Assembly (NCBI GenBank): GCA_003254905.1
Contig: QANU01006445.1
Span: 1-64,000 of the forward strand
Length of the DNA stretch: 64,000 bases
Direction of reading: 5' to 3'
Origin: Nissolia schottii
Lineage: Eukaryota; Streptophyta; Magnoliopsida; Fabales; Fabaceae
Made by a program: the position numbers and the translations under genes. This document shows positions 60,267-64,000 of the stretch, piece by piece. Position 1 is the first letter of the stretch, and every line of letters begins with the position of its first letter. The notes beneath the pieces were generated by a model, which was not told where the DNA came from, did not search any database, and saw only the letters and a list, made by a program, of their open reading frames with translations.

Positions 60267-60873
60267 AATTGGAGACTTATTGGTTAATGTTGTGTTGTTT
60301 TGAATACAAATGAGTCAATGCCTATTTATAGGCTAAACATAGAAACAAGACAATAATAACAAAATAAACCTAATAACAAACTCAATCTAAATCAATTTAA
60401 ATCAGTTTAGAATCAATCTAAATCAATTTAGAATATAATTTATGATATGCTAGAATATTATAATTTCTCAATATATTCTAACATGATATTATAATATCTC
60501 AATATATTCTAACACCCCCTCAAGCTAAAACCCATCTAGTTTTAAGCTTGCACAATTAAATAACGGTGACGGCTAACTTGATCCTAAGTATGTTTTGGAT
60601 CTTTGTTGGTCCTTTGTTGGAGAATTATTTGTTAATTTTGTGTTGTTTTGAATACAAATGAGTCAACGCCTATTTATAGGTTAGACATAAAATCAAGACA
60701 ATAATGACAAATTAAACCTAATAACAAACTGAATTAATCTAAATCAATTTAACTCAATCTAAAATATTATTTATGAAATGTTAAGATATTATATCTTAAT
60801 ATATTTTAACAAAATATTATAATATTTTAATATATTTTAACATGATATTATAATATCTCAGTATATTCTAACA
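60267..60873 (-). mobile_element. TRIM-like element: two short LTRs around about 100 bp
   Basis: LTR copies at 60267-60514 and 60615-60873 share their whole order: TGTTGGAGAATTA-type start, 'gtgttgttttgaatacaaatg', a 'cctatttatagg' block (TATA on the minus strand) and TATATTCTAACA end. On the minus strand the left copy is preceded by a purine-rich TTGAGGGGG tract, as before a 3' LTR, so the element runs right to left. The copies differ visibly and no 5-bp duplication was found, so it is old. The interior lacks a clear primer site. Confidence 0.6.
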
Positions 60874-62033
60874 CTATCATCAGTACTTAGACTATTTTTC
60901 TTAGTGAAAATATGCTCACAAGATGAACAACTATATCATTTATTTTCCGTCAGACGACATCTGACATATGTTGGAGACTTATTGCTCTTCTTAAGTGAAG
61001 AAGATTACTTACACTTCAAATTAAAGTCCAAAGTAATGAGAAGTTGTGGATTACTCTAGTAAATGAGATTATACTAGTGATGAGGTATATCCGTGTCCAA
61101 GTAAGAAAAAAAAAAAGTTAATCTCCCTGGAAACTAACAATGGGAGCCAGTCTGACATTTGCATATTCCATTAATGTTCTTTTCATATATATTCAGCACA
61201 TTTAAATTAGTGAGGTCTCTTCATGCTTTGTAATGATTCCATGCTATTTATTAGAAGCGGTTCTTCGTGTTTGCGAGTCACATGTACGAAGGGATGATAC
61301 TCATGGTAGGTATAAGAAGAATGTTTAGGAGAACAAAGAATATTGTGTCCTTCCAGCTGACTCATCCTCATTATCGAATGATTTAAAAATAAATGTAATC
61401 AATGTTTTAAAATTTTAAAAAATAATTTATTCTTACTTTACTTAGTAATTAAGAAAATATAAAAAGTGAATAAAACTTATTTTCTTTTCCCACCTCTCCC
61501 TTTCTATTTTTCTCGTCTCAAAATTCGAATCCCAAACCACACAAACCCAAAGGTTCCACATCGATTGTAAGGACAGCCACTAGAATTTATCAAACGTCAG
61601 TTCCAAAAATGAGTTGTCAATACAAGATCAGTAAGTTGGTAATAGAAGTTGCCTCCACAACCACCCTTTGCCACAGGTAACTGTTTATAGACAAGGAACA
61701 AAGTTATATGAATGCAATAGATTGATGTGATGTGCTTTGATGGAAGCTTTAACATTGTAATCATGAATGAGAGTGAGAGACGGCAATGTGTATCTGCAAA
61801 GGCACTCCAACATTCAAATAAATACAAGAATTATGTGAGTATTCTCAATTTAAAAAATTGATACTTGATGATATTGGGTCAACGTGCTTTTATAGTTGAG
61901 CTTATGAGATAGAATTGTGGGAAGTTCAAATAGTTGTTCCTCATACATAGGAGGATACCTTGCTTGTATATCTCAGAGTAGTTACAACGATAATGCCACC
62001 TCCAAGCGTGTTGAGCACAAGGAGTTCGGTCCT
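60874..62033. other. Intergenic, nothing recognised
   Basis: No gene or element end seen. The 76-codon minus ORF at 61597-61827 has no known domain. Confidence 0.35.
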
Positions 62034-64000
62034 TGTGATGACCCATTTCTCTAAGTACCCTTAGGAAGGGTTAGTATGACCTTAGGTAGGGTTAGTAGGG
62101 CATTAGGGAAGGTCATAGTAACCTGGGGAGTGTTTGGAGGGCCCAATTTAGGCCTCGTGGACCCAGGTCGCAGTATAGTGGCGCTATGGGAGCGCCATAG
62201 TGTTGTAGCTCAGGGTGCATTTACTCTATGAGCAAAGTCCCACATCAAAAGATTAGTAGACTGGGGGAGTTCCTTCCCCTTATATATAGAGTACCACTTG
62301 GTGACTCTTAGCACACATTAGAAAGATATTTTCTTAATAGAAATCCTTCTCAATTTCTTTGAAGGTTCCATCTGGCGCCACCAACACAACGACACAGTAG
62401 CGCTAGAGCCCAATAGCACTATTGTTCCCAATGCAATGGCATTGCCAGGGCACTATGGCACTGAGGCACAAGGATGGTTTTCATTTTTTTAGTCCTTTCT
62501 AGTATTTTCTTACGATGTGGGGTTGTTGGCTGCTTCAGGTGCCAACGCAACTCTGCTAGGGTCACTTGGGGCTGGTGATTGGTCGTCAGCCATTCCAGGT
62601 GAGTAGAGGTCTCAATGTGTCAACAATAGTCTCAATGTGTCGACAATAATGTTGTTTCAATACTGTCAATAGAGTTAGTTGTGCCTTTATGTTTTATAAT
62701 GTTGTTATGTATGTCTTATATTATCATGTATGTGTTCACATAGGAATAATATGCTTAAAGACTTTATGCTTAGGATATATGTATACACTTAGAGACTACA
62801 TGAATAGGATATAGGTATGCTCAGTGATCATGTGCTTAAGGGTGCTTATTAGATAAGAGTCTGATTATTCATAATTGGTAGTAATGCAGACATAACCTAT
62901 AGTTGAGTAATAGGCATGCCACATATTAGATCATTAAGTATGTTTAAAAGAAAGCATAATCAGTATAACATGAGAATCATATAATAATAGACTTAGGTTT
63001 TCAGTTTGGCTAGACTATTTGTATAAAGATCATTTCCCTGACACGAGTTCAGCGTACTTGGTAAGGCCTACCCTCGAATTTAGCGTATTCACAACCCCAA
63101 CTAGCTAACACAGTTCTGGTAGTTAGATAATAGCTTATAATAATCAACCAATATAATTACATTAGCATAATTGGTAGTTTTCTAAATAGTAAAGCAATTA
63201 TAGTAAGAAAGTTACCAACCTAGTCAATATAAAATAATTAGTTAGGTGAGTTGAGTATTAGAATAGATAAAATAATTAATAGTATAGACAATATCTATCG
63301 AACCATGGGTTCGAGTCTAGCCAACTGTAACCGAATAGTTAGTTAGGTGTCATCGTAACAGGTCATCCAGTAGTCTCTCAAAAATTGGCCAGCCTAGTTG
63401 TAGTGCCTCAGCCACCAGTTCACGATAGTTAGTAAAACATAGATTCAATAGACAGTTAGTAGCCGTAAGACAATCAGTCATGTCAATTGAGTTGTAGTCC
63501 AGGATAATTAGCTAGTGCATCGCAGATCAATCATCAATTAGAGAGCAGTTTTTCTAGATAGTGATAACAACCAAGTTGGTAATTACCCAAGTAGTAACAT
63601 AGTACAATTTTACTGTAGTAGTCAGCCAGCATGGATTGTGTCGTTCCTAGAAGCTAGACTAGCCAATCAACATTGTTACATTGTTAGTAAAGGTATTTAG
63701 AAATCATTAGATCAGTCAATCGGTAAGGTTAAGGTAGAATAATCGTAGGGTGTTAGACTCGTTGGTCATGTGGTAGTCGAAACAGTCCTGTGTCACAGAT
63801 TAGACAACCGAGTAATGCTAAGTTAGGAAGTTGTAGTCGTTCAGTAAGGTACATCATGGTTGTCTGCAGCCCCCATTGTTTACTAGTAAGTCGTTAAGGT
63901 TTAGATAGCCTACCAATGTTCATAGTTAGAACACTAGGAACCTTGATAATTAGTTAATCCAGTTAGTGTTCAACATGCCATACCACAACCTAGGAAGACA
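62034..64000 (+). mobile_element. Gypsy LTR (LTR3), plus strand, runs off the window
   Basis: Begins TGTGATGACCCATTTC, like the minus-strand start of LTR1. An AGTCCCACATC block at about 62239, then a TATA (CTTATATATAGAG) at about 62279-62291, match the U3 layout of LTR2. It has a GGTTCAGCGTAC-like motif near 63048 as in the fragment at 15.9 kb. No right end is seen, so it could be an LTR plus interior. No coding potential. 63300-64000 is rich in TAGT/CAGT words. Confidence 0.5.

Noticed and set aside
63307..63318. GGGTTCGAGTCT, like a tRNA B-box
   Set aside because: No A-box at the right distance and no cloverleaf; lies in LTR3-like sequence.
1..64000. Bacterial-type systems such as CRISPR arrays, operons or phage regions
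   Set aside because: The window is plant nuclear DNA; repeats present are microsatellites, minisatellites and transposons, and no spacer-repeat array was seen.

Overview
This is a gene-poor, AT-rich piece of a plant nuclear chromosome. The evidence is spliced genes with GT..AG introns, a plant bZIP factor, a calmodulin-like protein, the plant form of the proteasome subunit RPN6, a DUF599 membrane protein, and many plant transposon types (Ty3/gypsy, Ty1/copia, LINE, SINE, CACTA, hAT, Tourist-like MITE, Helitron). The proteins look eudicot. A legume is possible but unproven.

Layout. 1-26 kb is nearly all mobile DNA. 1-4361 holds a minus-strand copia-like element with a 424-bp LTR and a long non-coding interior. 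6138-8081 is a solo copia LTR with a perfect 5-bp target duplication. 10.2-16.5 kb is a mosaic of gypsy LTR and gag-like remains. 16.6-21.0 kb is a decayed minus-strand Ty3/gypsy pol, split by a 1586-bp solo LTR (18711-20296). 23.5-25.1 kb is a 5'-truncated LINE.

26.3-31.2 kb is the gene cluster: an EF-hand calmodulin-like gene (+), an AUF-type F-box pseudogene (+) with a nonsense codon and no F-box, and a six-exon group C bZIP gene (-) close to Arabidopsis bZIP9. 31.8-42.4 kb is intergenic, with a SINE, a hAT-like element, a CACTA-like element and a block made almost wholly of A and T. 42.4-45.8 kb is RPN6 (-), an uninterrupted coding exon with a 2-kb intron in its leader. 46-51 kb holds two short Helitron candidates, a minisatellite and a small solo LTR. 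51.9-54.75 kb is a two-exon DUF599 gene (-). 55-64 kb is intergenic, with a Tourist-like MITE, a TRIM-like pair of short LTRs and the start of another gypsy LTR.

The four intact genes have no obvious shared pathway: calcium sensing, transcription, protein degradation and an unknown membrane function. I found no undescribed gene system. The most interesting signals are a perfect inverted pair of ACGT-core sites in intron 1 of the bZIP gene, the broken F-box gene, the datable nested insertions, and the Helitron candidates. All exon boundaries were read by eye from splice signals and frame. No alignment or database search was run.
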